A DNA stretch of 64,000 nt. Origin: Streptomyces antibioticus. Its GTDB lineage: Bacteria > Actinomycetota > Actinomycetes > Streptomycetales > Streptomycetaceae. This document shows positions 50,620 to 60,070 of the stretch, one piece after another. A program made the position numbers and the translations under genes. The notes beneath the pieces are model-generated. The model saw only the letters and a program-made list of their open reading frames with translations, did not search any database and was not told the DNA's origin. Location: contig NZ_CM007717.1 in the NCBI RefSeq assembly GCF_002019855.1, positions 62,001 through 126,000 of the forward strand. Direction: 5' to 3'. Positions within the stretch are counted from its first letter, which is position 1, and each line of letters opens with the position of its first letter.

Positions 50620-52833
50620 TCACAGGTCGCCTGAGGCCATCGCGCGATCGCGTAGCGTTCGCAGGCTGATGCGGGCCCCCGCCTCGTCCTCGATGCGCCA
50701 TTCGTTCATGCCCTGGCAGGTTTTGGTGCCGCGGGCGACAGCGCCGGCTTCGTCGACCCGGCCGTAGGGGGTGCCGCCGGTCGCGTTGAGGATGATGCCG
50801 CCGTCTTCGTCGATGGTGGCCCAGTGATCGGTGGAGCGGTAGGTGAGCACGATCTGGGTGCCGGCGGTCAGGATCCGGGCGGCGACCATGCGGGCGACAT
50901 CGGTGCGGCGGCGCCCGGCGACCGGTCGGCGCTGCGCGGTAGCCCGGCGGGGCCGGGTCGGCGGCTGCGGGACGCCTTCCGGCTCTCCGGCCGGGGGGAC
51001 GGGCAGTCCGAGGCGCTCGGGGTTCCAGATGTGTTCGAACAGGCACAGATACAGCTCCTGGCGGGTCTGGACAACCGAGGTCATCGTCTCCCGCGGGCCG
51101 AACGGCCTGAGGACCTTGTCGAGCTTGTGGGTCTTGATGAACTCGCGCAGCAGCGGGTTTCGCTGGTCGTATCCGGGGGCGATGATGCCCAGCAGGACGT
51201 TGCTGCGGGCGTAGTAGCCGGCCTTGTCGTGCAGGGGCAGGTCGTTGATGCTGGAGTTCTCGCGCCCCATGAGCAGTCCCAGGCCGCCCAGTTGGTTGCG
51301 GCGGCTGCGGAAGACGACGGGGTCGGGTATTTCCTTGTGCACGCGGTGGTGGTGGTTGGCCCACAGGTGCTCGATGTGGAACCGGTCGCGGTCTAGGTAG
51401 GCGAGCACGTCGTGGGGGCGCTGGCAGGACTCTTCGACGTAGGCGGTGGCCCGGGCCAACAAGTAGCGGATCTGATGGGCGTTGTTGCCGCGCAGCCCGA
51501 GCGTGACGGCGTCGCGTATCGAGCCTGGGTCCTGGGTGACGAGGTCGCCGAGGGCCTCGGCGACGTCGGCGACGGTGCGGCACCTGCTCAGGAGGGGTAC
51601 GAGGGTGTCGTGGGTCAGGGTGTCGGCGTCCGCCGACTGCACCGGCAAGTCCTGCAGGACCCTGAGGGCGTACCAGCGGTCCATGTAGTCGGCGACGAGG
51701 CGGCCTTTGTGCTTGGCGTCGGAGGGCTGGTCGTCGGGGTCGATGGCGGCGAGGATGGCGACGGCCTGGCAGCCCAGTGCGTTGCGTTCGTTGAAGAGGA
51801 CCGTCTCCAGGCGGTCGCCGCCTGTCTTGAGTGCGCGGCCGGCGGCGAGGAAGGGCCGAAACAGCCTGGCCGACTTCAGCAGGTCTTGTACGAAGTGCAG
51901 GAAGTTGTCGGGGTGTTCGGGTACCAGGTGCAGGCGGGCGGCGTTCTGGCGGACCCATACGTTGAGGTTGCGCTCGATCTGCCGGCGGTCCTCGTCCTGG
52001 GCCTCGCGTGCGCAGCGGGCCAGCAGGAATGCCTTGATGAAGCGGGATGCGGCTGTGGAGTCCTCCCGGTCGGTGGCCAGTTCCCGGAGCATCTCCTGCC
52101 ACTGGGTGTTCAGTTGATCCTCGTTCGCTCCGACGTGGGAGAGCAGGTGGCTCTTGAGGAGGTCGACGGCGGTCAGGCGGGCGCCGCGGTCGTTCATCGT
52201 CTCGAACATCCGGTAGCCGTGGTCGGAGTCGGCCGCGCGGATCCCGACCAGGACCACCCGGTCCAGCAGCCACTCGGTGAACCGGGTCAGGTTCTCCGCG
52301 TCGAGTTCTTCCGCGAGCTGGGACTCGATCTGCCGGCTGCGTGCCCAGAGGTTCCGGCGCGAGAGCGAGTCGCCGGCGCCCGTTTCGTAGGTGCGGGCCT
52401 CGGCGACCGCTCGCAGGACCGGTTCGTGATCGGTGATGCCGAGCGAGAAGTGCGCTCCGTCGATCGTGATCACCCGGTTGAGGCGGTCGACGGCCCGGGT
52501 GTCCGCGCGCTCCTGTGCCGCAAGCCGCAGTTGCAGGAAAAGCAGGTGCAGCGTGACGAACCGCTGCTGCCCGTCGACGAGGTAGCGCCTGTTCCTGGCG
52601 GACTCGTAGTAGACGAACGGCCCCAGGAAGTACTGCGGTGCCGTGTGCGGTCGGCGCAGGTAGGACGGATTGGCGGACCAGTTCCTGAACGACCCGCACA
52701 AATCCCGCAGCAGCGTGCGGACTTCGTCCTCACCCCAGGTGTAGTCGCGCTGGTAGTAGTCGATTTCATAGGTCACATCACGGAACAGCTCCTTCAGGCT
52801 GAAGCCTTGGGACCTGATCTCGTCCGAACCCAT
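50620..52833 (-). CDS. DUF262-DUF1524-RAMA fusion protein (GmrSD/SspE-like restriction factor)
   Basis: A 737-residue protein. The DUF262 domain has YYQRDYTWGEDEVRTLL (26-42) and the ParB-like LVDGQQRFVTL (85-95), a nucleotide-hydrolysis site. Helical middle. The DUF1524 nuclease has FHIEHLWANHHH (485-496) followed by NQLGGLGLLMGRENSSIND, the His-Me-finger pattern. Residues about 648-737 form a RAMA domain (DHWATIDEDGGIILNATGG, TPYGRV, GMNEWRIE), found on restriction and modified-DNA-sensing proteins. Relatives cut phage DNA with glucosylated or phosphorothioate bases. ATG at 52833 has GGGAG seven bases upstream. Confidence 0.92.
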   Translation of the reverse strand: MGSDEIRSQGFSLKELFRDVTYEIDYYQRDYTWGEDEVRTLLRDLCGSFRNWSANPSYLRRPHTAPQYFLGPFVYYESARNRRYLVDGQQRFVTLHLLFLQLRLAAQERADTRAVDRLNRVITIDGAHFSLGITDHEPVLRAVAEARTYETGAGDSLSRRNLWARSRQIESQLAEELDAENLTRFTEWLLDRVVLVGIRAADSDHGYRMFETMNDRGARLTAVDLLKSHLLSHVGANEDQLNTQWQEMLRELATDREDSTAASRFIKAFLLARCAREAQDEDRRQIERNLNVWVRQNAARLHLVPEHPDNFLHFVQDLLKSARLFRPFLAAGRALKTGGDRLETVLFNERNALGCQAVAILAAIDPDDQPSDAKHKGRLVADYMDRWYALRVLQDLPVQSADADTLTHDTLVPLLSRCRTVADVAEALGDLVTQDPGSIRDAVTLGLRGNNAHQIRYLLARATAYVEESCQRPHDVLAYLDRDRFHIEHLWANHHHRVHKEIPDPVVFRSRRNQLGGLGLLMGRENSSINDLPLHDKAGYYARSNVLLGIIAPGYDQRNPLLREFIKTHKLDKVLRPFGPRETMTSVVQTRQELYLCLFEHIWNPERLGLPVPPAGEPEGVPQPPTRPRRATAQRRPVAGRRRTDVARMVAARILTAGTQIVLTYRSTDHWATIDEDGGIILNATGGTPYGRVDEAGAVARGTKTCQGMNEWRIEDEAGARISLRTLRDRAMASGDL

Positions 52834-53275
52834 GACACCACTCCCCACCTGCCCGGCTGTCTGCTCATAGTCCCAACTCCCCCGCCATTGCTGTAGCCCT
52901 GGATCAAATCTGGCCGTCACTCCGCGCGGGGAGTATGGGTCGTGGGCATCGCCGCGAAGCGGCAGAAGGCGGTAAGTCCAGCCGCTGCGGGCGGCACGGG
53001 GCGCCAGGTCCGCCCATTCCGGTTCATTCGCAGGTGTTGGCGCATGGTTCCGCTGGATGCGTGGGCGGGCTCGGGGCGGGCGGCCCTCCGCTGTTGCGGG
53101 GTGCCATCGCCGATCGGCTTGTGGCGGACACCCGCGGATCCTCGACACCATCGGCATCCGCTCGACGTGCCGAAGTCGGTAATTGCTCCAATTGACGGAC
53201 ATGGTCGTCGACAGACGGACATGATGCTCTTCGCCGATGGCGGGGCGGACAGAGCGGTTCGGAAGGGATGTGGGC

Positions 53276-54823
53276 GTGGGCGTGGGGGGCAGTGGGCGGG
53301 TCGAGGGGCTGGAGGCGAGCGATCCGCGGCAGGTGGGCCGCTACCGGATCGTGGGCCGGCTGGGCGCCGGCGGGATGGGCCGTGTCTACCTCGGCCGGTC
53401 CCCGGGCGGCCGCCCGGTCGCGGTGAAGGTGGTACGGCCGGAACTGGCGGAGGAGCCCGGTTTCGCGAAGCGGTTCGCCCGTGAGGTGACCGCGGCGCGT
53501 CGGGTGAACGGTTTCTTCACCGCAGCCGTGGTCGATGCCGACCCGCAGGGGGATCCGGCCTGGCTGGCGACCGCCTACATGCCGGGCCCGTCCGTGGCCG
53601 AGGCCGTCGAAACCCACGGCGCGTGGCCGGCGGCCGCGGTGCGGGCGCTGGGAGCGGGAGTGGTGGAGGCGTTGGAGGACATCCACCGGGTGGGGCTGGT
53701 GCACCGGGACCTCAAGCCGTCGAACGTGCTCCTGGCCGCTGACGGCCCCCGTGTCATCGACTTCGGGATCTCGCTGGTGAGCGAGGCCAGCGCCCTCACC
53801 GCGACCGGGCTGACCGTGGGCACTCCAGGTTTCATGTCGCCCGAGCAGCTCACCAACGCCTCCATGGGCCCGCCCAGCGATGTCTTCTCCTTGGGCGCGC
53901 TCCTGGCCTACACGGCGACCGGTCGGGGCCCCTTCGGCGAGGGCTCGGTGCACGCGCTGCTCTTCCGCATCGTCTACGAGGAACCCGACCTGAGCGGCGT
54001 CCCGGACAGCCTGAGCCCGCTCATCGCCGCGTGCCTGGCCAAGAAACCCGAGGACCGGCCTGGCCTGGACGCCCTTCTGCACCAACTCGCCTTCGACGAG
54101 TACGACGCCGCCGGGTGGCTGCCGACGGCCGTCGCCGCGGACCTGGCAGACCGCGGTGAGGCACACGCCGCCTTCCCGCCCCTGCCCGTCACACCTCCAC
54201 CACCGACCGCATCCCCGGGTGAGGTGCCGGCCCCTGCCCGACCGGCGCAGCCGCCCCTGCCACCTGTGCCGGCCTCTACCGCACCGCAGTGGCCACCGAC
54301 CGAACTTGACGATCCGTCGGTTCGGCGTCCGCCGCCGGAGGGGCGGTCCGTCCACAGCGCACCCACCTCGACCGCTCCGTCCTCCTCGTCCCGTGCCCGT
54401 GCTGCGTCGGCCGGCGCCGCGGAAGGGCCCGGCCGGGCAACTGGTCGGCTGCACGCCCTGGCCCCCGGCCTCTACTGTCTCCTGCCGGCCCTCGCGTGGC
54501 TGATCGGATGGAAGTCCAAGCTCTACATCGACCCCGACGACCCCTATGCGCTCTGGAGCGAGAACACCGCCATCACCCTGGTCATCGCGCTCGTCGGCAT
54601 CGCCCTGACGCTCCACGCCGAGACCACGGCCCGCCTGCTCCCCCCGGGACAGAGCCGCACGCTGCGCATCCTGGGCTGGAGCCTGGCGGTCACCGTGAGC
54701 GTCTGGATCCTCAAGGTGCTCTTCCTCAGCCTGCTGGCCCTCCCCCTGGCCATCACCATCCTGGTGACCACCACGACGATGCGCTACAAGCTCAGACGAC
54801 GAACCCGGGCGACAGCGCGGTGA
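53276..54823 (+). CDS. Multipass membrane Ser/Thr protein kinase
   Basis: A 515-residue Hanks-type kinase. Glycine loop GRLGAGGMGRVY, ATP lysine in VAVKVV, catalytic loop HRDLKPSNV, IDFGIS in place of DFG-like motif, and activation segment TVGTPGFMSPEQ. A Pro-rich stretch follows, then four hydrophobic segments (LYCLLPALAWLIGW, AITLVIALVGIALTL, LGWSLAVTVSVWIL, VLFLSLLALPLAITILV), an unusual membrane end for this family. GTG at 53276 follows GGAAGGG by eight bases; the ATG at 53237 has no ribosome site. It is divergent from the DUF262 gene. Confidence 0.88.
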   Translation: MGVGGSGRVEGLEASDPRQVGRYRIVGRLGAGGMGRVYLGRSPGGRPVAVKVVRPELAEEPGFAKRFAREVTAARRVNGFFTAAVVDADPQGDPAWLATAYMPGPSVAEAVETHGAWPAAAVRALGAGVVEALEDIHRVGLVHRDLKPSNVLLAADGPRVIDFGISLVSEASALTATGLTVGTPGFMSPEQLTNASMGPPSDVFSLGALLAYTATGRGPFGEGSVHALLFRIVYEEPDLSGVPDSLSPLIAACLAKKPEDRPGLDALLHQLAFDEYDAAGWLPTAVAADLADRGEAHAAFPPLPVTPPPPTASPGEVPAPARPAQPPLPPVPASTAPQWPPTELDDPSVRRPPPEGRSVHSAPTSTAPSSSSRARAASAGAAEGPGRATGRLHALAPGLYCLLPALAWLIGWKSKLYIDPDDPYALWSENTAITLVIALVGIALTLHAETTARLLPPGQSRTLRILGWSLAVTVSVWILKVLFLSLLALPLAITILVTTTTMRYKLRRRTRATAR

Positions 54824-54958
54824 CTTGCGCACACACCACCCGCGTCAGAAGGCCCGGGAAACGGTACCCGGTGGCTCGTCTCGCGGCGTTGGCCGGGTAG
54901 TCGACGTGTCGACCGGCGGTAGGCAAACCGTCTCCAGATCCTGATCTTGGAGGTGGTC

Positions 54959-55467
54959 GTGGGGCGTCGGCCGAGTGTGTTCATCCGGGCGGTCAGCATG
55001 GACGAGGGCCGCAGGCTGTAGGGGGTCAGCCGGTCGTCGAAGGATCCGATACGGCTGCGGCGGGCGATCGTGGTGCTGATGCGCGCCCAGGGCCAGACGG
55101 TCAAGGAGCACCTCTCTGATGCAGGTCGGCGAAGGCTACGTCCGCGACGTGATCCACGCCTTCAACGAGCGGAGGTTCGATGTTCTGGACCCGCAATGGA
55201 GCGGGGGACGCCAACCGGTGATCAGTGAGCGGGTGCGCGAGCACATCCGCCTGATCGCCCGGACGTCCCCCGCCGACTGGGCCATCACCGGCTTTTGCCA
55301 CCACCTAAAGCCTGGCCAAGCTCGCCGACCGCCGCACCCACGCCGAACAGAACGCCGCCATCGCCGCATCTATCCGCCGGCGCAACGCCCACGCCGAACC
55401 GAAGACCCGCTTCGCGCCCGAGTCACCGATCTGCCAGTGGACCGATCACCCGGCCAAAGCTGCGTGA
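54959..55467 (+). pseudogene. IS630-family transposase, decayed and internally deleted
   Basis: It starts GRRPSVFIRAVSMDEGRRL with a TAG at 55019-55021, continues SRSSKDPIRLRRAIVVLM, changes frame to VGEGYVRDVIHAFNERRFDV and ISERVREHIRLIARTSPADW, then jumps to a C-terminal tail (NAAIAASIRRRNAHAEPKTR, PICQWTDHPAKAA). The DDE catalytic core between is deleted. GGAGG precedes the GTG. Dead element. Confidence 0.88.
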
Positions 55468-55557
55468 CAATGCCCAGTGACAGCGATCTTCGCTGGATGC
55501 ACGTAGGCGGACGGGCGGGCTACGGCCTGATCGACGAAGAACGCATCCGAGGTCAGG

Positions 55558-56283
55558 TCACCAGGGTACGACGCCGCTGTCGTCGAACAGCCGGCCGGTC
55601 GGGCCGTCGTCCGGCAGGGTCGCCAGCCGGATGGCGATCGCCGCGCCCTGCTCGGGGGTCTGCGTCCCGCTGAATCCGTTGAGGTCGGTGGCCACGTAAC
55701 CGGGGCAGGCGTTGTTGATCAGGACGTTGGTGCCGCTCAGCTCCTTGGCGTACTGGACGGTGAGGGCGTTGAGGTAGGTCTTCGTCGGCGCGTACGCCCC
55801 GCTGATTCCCCCGAGATCCACGCCGGGCGTGGTCTGGAGTGTCAGGGAGCCGACGTGGCTGGACTGGTTGACGATCCGCGGGTGCGCCGAACGGTGCAGC
55901 AGGGGCAGCATCGCGTTGGTGACCCTGATGACGCCGAGGACGTTGGTCTCCAGCAGTCGCCGCACGGTCTCGAGGTCGATGGTCGTCGGTTCCTCCGGCC
56001 GGCCGTCGGCAACGCCGGCGTTGTTGACCAGTACGTCCAGCCGTCCTGCCCGCTCCTCGACCAGTTGGACTGCGGCGGCGACGCTCCCGGCGTCGGTCAC
56101 GTCCAAGGGCACGCCGAACGCGTCAGCACCGGCCGCACGCAACTTCGCCACAGCGTCCTTCCGGCGCTGCTCGTCCCGGGCGCCGACACCGACACTCCAG
56201 CCCCGCGCACCGAGCCCGGCCGCGATCTCATACCCGATTCCCTTGTTCGCACCAGTGACCAGCACGATCGTCTTCTCGCTCAT
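55558..56283 (-). CDS. Short-chain dehydrogenase/reductase
   Basis: A 241-residue classical SDR. Cofactor loop TGANKGIGYE, NNAG in LVNNAGVAD, and the active site Ser in NQSSHVGS. Where YxxxK is expected the sequence is YAPTKTYLN, which supplies Tyr and Lys. The C-terminal ACPGYVATDLNGFSG is the usual substrate-loop entry. Start ATG 56283; upstream in-frame ATGs at 56295 and 56322 lack better ribosome sites. It is divergent from a LysR regulator with a palindromic site between, so the regulator is likely to control it. Confidence 0.9.
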   Translation of the reverse strand: MSEKTIVLVTGANKGIGYEIAAGLGARGWSVGVGARDEQRRKDAVAKLRAAGADAFGVPLDVTDAGSVAAAVQLVEERAGRLDVLVNNAGVADGRPEEPTTIDLETVRRLLETNVLGVIRVTNAMLPLLHRSAHPRIVNQSSHVGSLTLQTTPGVDLGGISGAYAPTKTYLNALTVQYAKELSGTNVLINNACPGYVATDLNGFSGTQTPEQGAAIAIRLATLPDDGPTGRLFDDSGVVPW

Positions 56284-56338
56284 GAATGCGAGCATGCCTG
56301 CGCCGCCGCCGGGCACCAACACCCTCTCGGTAGTGCAG

Positions 56339-56357
56339 CGATACCCGAGCGGTATCG
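56339..56357. promoter_or_regulatory. LysR-type operator
   Basis: CGATACC (56339-56345), five bases, GGTATCG (56351-56357): a perfect 7-base inverted repeat with the T-N11-A core (ATAC...GTAT). It is 30 bases before the lysR ATG and 55 from the SDR start. Confidence 0.78.
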
Positions 56358-56387
56358 ATCAGCCGTCTGCCGTCCTAGCCTGGGCTC

Positions 56388-57227
56388 ATGGAAATACGCG
56401 AGCTGCGGTACTTCGTCGCCGTCGCCGAGGAGTTGCACTTCGGCAAGGCCGCCCAGCGCCTCGGGATAGCCCAGCCCCCGCTGTCCCGGACGATCACACA
56501 GCTCGAGCGGCGGCTCGGAATCGCACTGCTGGAACGCAACAGCCGCAAGGTCACGCTCACCGAGGCCGGAGCCGTGCTGCTGGCCGAAGGACGCGAGATC
56601 CTCAGCGCAGTGACCGCGGCTGAGCGGCGTACCCGACGGGCCGCCACGGCACACCCCAGCCTTGTGCTCGCCGTCAAGTCCGGCACCGGTGGCGAGCTGC
56701 TGACGAAACTGCTCGACGCCTACGCCGCAGAACCCGGCGCAGCCACCGTCGATCTGCTGATCTGCGAGGCACACCAGCACCGGCAACTGCTGCGGGAGGG
56801 ACAAGCCGACGTGGCTCTGCTGCACCTGCCCTTCGACTCGGCAGCCGGGCTCGACACCGAGACCCTGTACACCGAGGGACAGGTCGCGATCCTGCCGGCC
56901 TCACACCCGCTCGCCATCCGCTCCCAGGTCCGGATGGCCGACGTCACCACACTGCCCGAGCTCCCGCCGGCCCGCTGGCCCGGTCCTGACGGCAGCTACC
57001 CGGAAGGACCGGGCGCGGAAATACGGAACCTGACACAGCTCTTCCAGCTCATCGCGCTGGGCCGTACCACCGTGGTCATTCCCGAGTCATCCGGCGCTGA
57101 CCTGCGCCGGGACCTCGCCGCGGTGCGGGTCCTGGACGCTCCGCCTGTGACAACGGTGATCGCCTGGCCGCCGCAGAGCCGCCTTCGTGCAGTTGCTGAC
57201 CTGGTCCGCGTTGCAACACTCCTTTGA
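56388..57227 (+). CDS. LysR-family transcriptional regulator
   Basis: A 279-residue regulator. The winged helix is MEIRELRYFVAVAEELHFGK, AAQRLGIAQPPLSRTITQLE and LLERNSRKVTLTEAG; the effector domain follows (VDLLICEAHQHRQLLREGQA, TTVVIPESSGADLRRDL). There is no ribosome site before the ATG, so the message may be leaderless. It is divergent from the SDR gene across the palindrome. Confidence 0.92.
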   Translation: MEIRELRYFVAVAEELHFGKAAQRLGIAQPPLSRTITQLERRLGIALLERNSRKVTLTEAGAVLLAEGREILSAVTAAERRTRRAATAHPSLVLAVKSGTGGELLTKLLDAYAAEPGAATVDLLICEAHQHRQLLREGQADVALLHLPFDSAAGLDTETLYTEGQVAILPASHPLAIRSQVRMADVTTLPELPPARWPGPDGSYPEGPGAEIRNLTQLFQLIALGRTTVVIPESSGADLRRDLAAVRVLDAPPVTTVIAWPPQSRLRAVADLVRVATLL

Positions 57228-57397
57228 ACCCGGATGAGGAGGGCGGCCGCCCCCGACGACAGCCTCGATCAGGCATCTGACAGCTCAACGCCCCTGCCTC
57301 AGCAGGGCAGTGTCCCTGACGGTCTGCTGCCCTCGAGACAGTCCTCTGACCGCCGGACGGCGCGTCGATTGCCCAGCCAACGCTGCGAGACCAGCCG

Positions 57398-58909
57398 CTA
57401 GTTCTTCTGCAGGGTGCGGGTGACGCCCGCGATGACGGCTGTCGTCAGCATCCAGCCGAAGGCGATCAGCAAGTAGGCCAACCATTGGAGGCCGTCGTTC
57501 GACCAGTACCACCCCGTGCGCTGGCCCAGCCCCCCGATGGGGATCAAGAGGTCGAGTGTGTAGACGAGGGGCTGGAACGGGGCGCCTTCGCCCTGCTTCA
57601 CCGACGTCGGAGACTGCGTGCCGAAGGCCAGGGTGCCCAGCAGGGTCAGTATCAGAAGCCACACGCCTGCCAGCCATGGTCGGTAGCCGTAGCCCACGGT
57701 CACATCGAGCAGGTGCCCCCAAGCGCGGGCCGGCAGAGACAAGGTGAGGCGCCGGTGACGTTGTTTGCTGAGGAGCACGCGCCGGGCGTCGTCGTCGTGG
57801 CCGATCTGTCGGTACCAGCCCGCGAGTTGTTCGTACGGCTGAGGGGAATAGCCGGGATTTCGACGGATCCACGCCAGACGACGCGCGACGTCGTCCCTCG
57901 CGAGCGTTCCGCCGTCGCCTGCTGCGGATGACGCGTCTGCGAATCGGATGGAGCCGTATCTGAACCCGTCCAGCAACACCTTCCCCGGCCAGCTCTGCTC
58001 GCTGTCCTGGAGCCAGGCGGCCTGCGCGAACCGGAGATCGACCGATCCCGAGAGCGGTGCGGCGGTCCTGAAGTCGAAGTCCGCAACGTGCATCGCTGTG
58101 CAGTCCAGGGCGATGCCGCCCCCGTTCAGACAGGCCCCCTCGAAGGTCAGCAGACCTTCTATACGGGCCCTTCGCAGTCGTACCTCTCCTTGTGCGGTGA
58201 ACCCTTGGGAGCAGTCCACGGTCGAAGCGACCACGCCGCCTGCGGCAAGTGCGACTCCGTCGGCGTTCTCCAGCCGTGCGGCCTGCAGAATCAGTCCGCT
58301 GGGTATGTGCGCGCCGGGCAGTCTTAGCCCGCCTTGTGTGGTGAGCCGTTCGCCGAAGACGCCGCCTTCCAGGGTCAGGCTGCCTCCGGACACCGCCCAC
58401 TCTCCAGGACCGGAGATCCTGGCATCTGTAAGCAGCAGATTTCCGGCCACATGAGCGTTGGCGAGTATGAGAGGGCCGCCTTCGAGGGCAGACCGTCTCA
58501 GGTCCAGATCACCCCCGATTCGGGCGAGTTCAGCGTCGATCCCGGGGACCCGGCTGTCCGTGACCGCGATCGACCGGGTCGTGGCGCCGCGCATGTTCAC
58601 CGCCTCGTCCAGGCGGCAGCCCTCCAGTGAGAACGTGTGGCTGATCTCCGTTCCTGACAGGTCGAGACGACCGGTGATACGTGTCCCGGCGAGCCGGAGG
58701 GCGGCTACGGTGCCAGATCGATCGTGGTTCCCGCCGAGCAGGAGCGTCGCCACGACGGCTGCGCGGACAGTGCGTTCGGGGCCCCACTCTTCACCCGCAG
58801 CGGGGTCGTCGGCCTCGGGTACGCCCGTGCGCAGATCAACTCGATGCCCCTCGGGAAAGGCATCCCACAGCGTGCGCTCCGGCGGGGTCAACTCGCTATA
58901 TGACAGCAC
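57398..58909 (-). CDS. Membrane protein with beta-solenoid outer/inner domain
   Basis: A 503-residue protein. Residues 60-330 are a run of short repeated strands (LRLAGTRITGRLDLSGTEIS, FSLEGCRLDEAVNMRGATTR, GGDLDLRRSALEGGPLILAN) like a right-handed beta-solenoid of the pentapeptide/bactofilin type. Then a helical segment (YEQLAGWYRQIGHDDDARRV LL type) with KQRHRR, and three membrane helices (WLAGVWLLILTLLGTLAF, YTLDLLIPIGGLG, WLAYLLIAFGWMLTTAVIAG). This is the layout of Streptomyces proteins loosely annotated as membrane-associated oxidoreductases; no oxidoreductase motif is visible. GTG start at 58909 lacks a good ribosome site. Confidence 0.8.
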   Translation of the reverse strand: MLSYSELTPPERTLWDAFPEGHRVDLRTGVPEADDPAAGEEWGPERTVRAAVVATLLLGGNHDRSGTVAALRLAGTRITGRLDLSGTEISHTFSLEGCRLDEAVNMRGATTRSIAVTDSRVPGIDAELARIGGDLDLRRSALEGGPLILANAHVAGNLLLTDARISGPGEWAVSGGSLTLEGGVFGERLTTQGGLRLPGAHIPSGLILQAARLENADGVALAAGGVVASTVDCSQGFTAQGEVRLRRARIEGLLTFEGACLNGGGIALDCTAMHVADFDFRTAAPLSGSVDLRFAQAAWLQDSEQSWPGKVLLDGFRYGSIRFADASSAAGDGGTLARDDVARRLAWIRRNPGYSPQPYEQLAGWYRQIGHDDDARRVLLSKQRHRRLTLSLPARAWGHLLDVTVGYGYRPWLAGVWLLILTLLGTLAFGTQSPTSVKQGEGAPFQPLVYTLDLLIPIGGLGQRTGWYWSNDGLQWLAYLLIAFGWMLTTAVIAGVTRTLQKN

Positions 58910-59279
58910 TCATGCAGAGTAGTGATCTTCTCGCCCGGTCGTGGCGGTGCCGGGGGTGGGAGGTGGCGGTCTGTGTCGTCGATCGTCCGGTGGAGTGGTT
59001 ACGCCGATGAGTTCGCCGTCCGTGGGCCGCATGCCGAGCCACGCGACGCCGACATCTGCCCTCGGGAGGGCGCCGGTGTGTGTCAGAACGTCGTTATGAG
59101 CCCGGCGGCCTTGACCAGCGCGCGCACGTCCTGCGGCAGTACCGCGTCCGGCGGTGTCCCGGCGGCGCAGCGCTCGGCGGGCAGGCGGCGCGATTGCGCC
59201 CAGGCGTCCGTAGGTGCGAGCCGGGCCACCTGGTCCCGCACCTGCTGCCGCAGTGTCAGCCCACGGGGTCCGGAGGCTG
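58910..59279. other. Intergenic region with possible C-terminal gene remnant
   Basis: About 370 bases. A minus-strand frame ending at 59083 gives protein-like text with coding-like codon use (RDQVARLAPTDAWAQSRRLP, LPQDVRALVKAAGLITTF), but it has no start with a ribosome site. Possibly the tail of a lost gene; not assigned. Confidence 0.35.
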
Positions 59280-59960
59280 TCAGGCCTCGACGAGTTCGTC
59301 CGCGAGGAACTCCGCCACGAACTTCCGTGCCCGACGGTCGAATTCGGTGTACTGCGCCTCCCGCTCGGCGCCGGCGACCGCTTCGCCGACCAGCAGATTG
59401 CCCTCGGCGTCGATGCGCTGCGGTCGCTCCTCCGCGTCCAGGAGCAGGCCTACGGTGGAGCGGGAGAAGCCGCAGTAGTAGGCGATGCCGTCGCTCAGGT
59501 TGGCCTCGAGGACGGACTGCATCGACTCCGCGACGGGGTCGTCGGCGGTGGCGCCGGCCAGGGCCAGCCACAGCATGCGCTTGCCCGCCAGGCGGGGCTT
59601 GCTGCGGCCGTAGGCAAACCCGTAGTTCCATACGCGGTCGATCCATCCCTTGAGGACTGCGGGCACGCTCTGCCAGTACACCGGGAAGACGGCGACGACG
59701 ACATCGGCGTCGAGGATCCGCCGCATGTGGGCGTGCGCCTCGTCCGAGTACGGCTTCTCGCGGTTGCCCCAATCCGGCTGGTCCTCCACGTTCATCCGCG
59801 GGTCGAACCCCTCGGCGTACAGGTCGAGCAGGTCGATGCGGTATCCGGCGGCCTCGAGCTGGGCAGCCGCGCGGCGGGCGGTGTGGGCGGTGAGGGAATC
59901 GCTGCGGTGGTGCGCGACGACCACGAGGGCCGTCCTGGTGTCGCTGCTGTGCTGCGGCAC
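59280..59960 (-). CDS. NAD(P)H-dependent flavodoxin-fold oxidoreductase
   Basis: A 226-residue protein of the NQO1/MdaB/KefF group. ALVVVAHHRSDSLTAHTARR binds the FMN phosphate. VFPVYWQSVPAVLKGWIDRV with GFAYG is the substrate/cofactor loop of these quinone reductases, and LALAGATADD follows. GTG at 59960 has GGGAG five bases upstream and gives the family N-terminus; ATG at 60026 with GGAGAG is an alternative adding 22 residues.  It is divergent from an AraC regulator, the usual pair. Confidence 0.87.
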   Translation of the reverse strand: MPQHSSDTRTALVVVAHHRSDSLTAHTARRAAAQLEAAGYRIDLLDLYAEGFDPRMNVEDQPDWGNREKPYSDEAHAHMRRILDADVVVAVFPVYWQSVPAVLKGWIDRVWNYGFAYGRSKPRLAGKRMLWLALAGATADDPVAESMQSVLEANLSDGIAYYCGFSRSTVGLLLDAEERPQRIDAEGNLLVGEAVAGAEREAQYTEFDRRARKFVAEFLADELVEA

Positions 59961-60070
59961 GGTGTCTCCCGAGGGCTCGATCTGTGCGGTGAGTCCAGTA
60001 CAGCCGCGGCGCCGTAGATGATCCATGGGAGAAACTCTCCAGGGCATAGGAGATCGTCTACGATTGGGCT

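Noticed and set aside
50618..50645. Another TGTCACA box at the end of the DUF262 gene
   Set aside because: The bases at N16 are CGCG, not NGTC, and the box overlaps the stop codon of the gene; no gene starts downstream.
57120..57152. Minus-strand TGTCACA inside the LysR gene at about 57145
   Set aside because: No NGTC at 16 or 17 bases and it lies in coding sequence.
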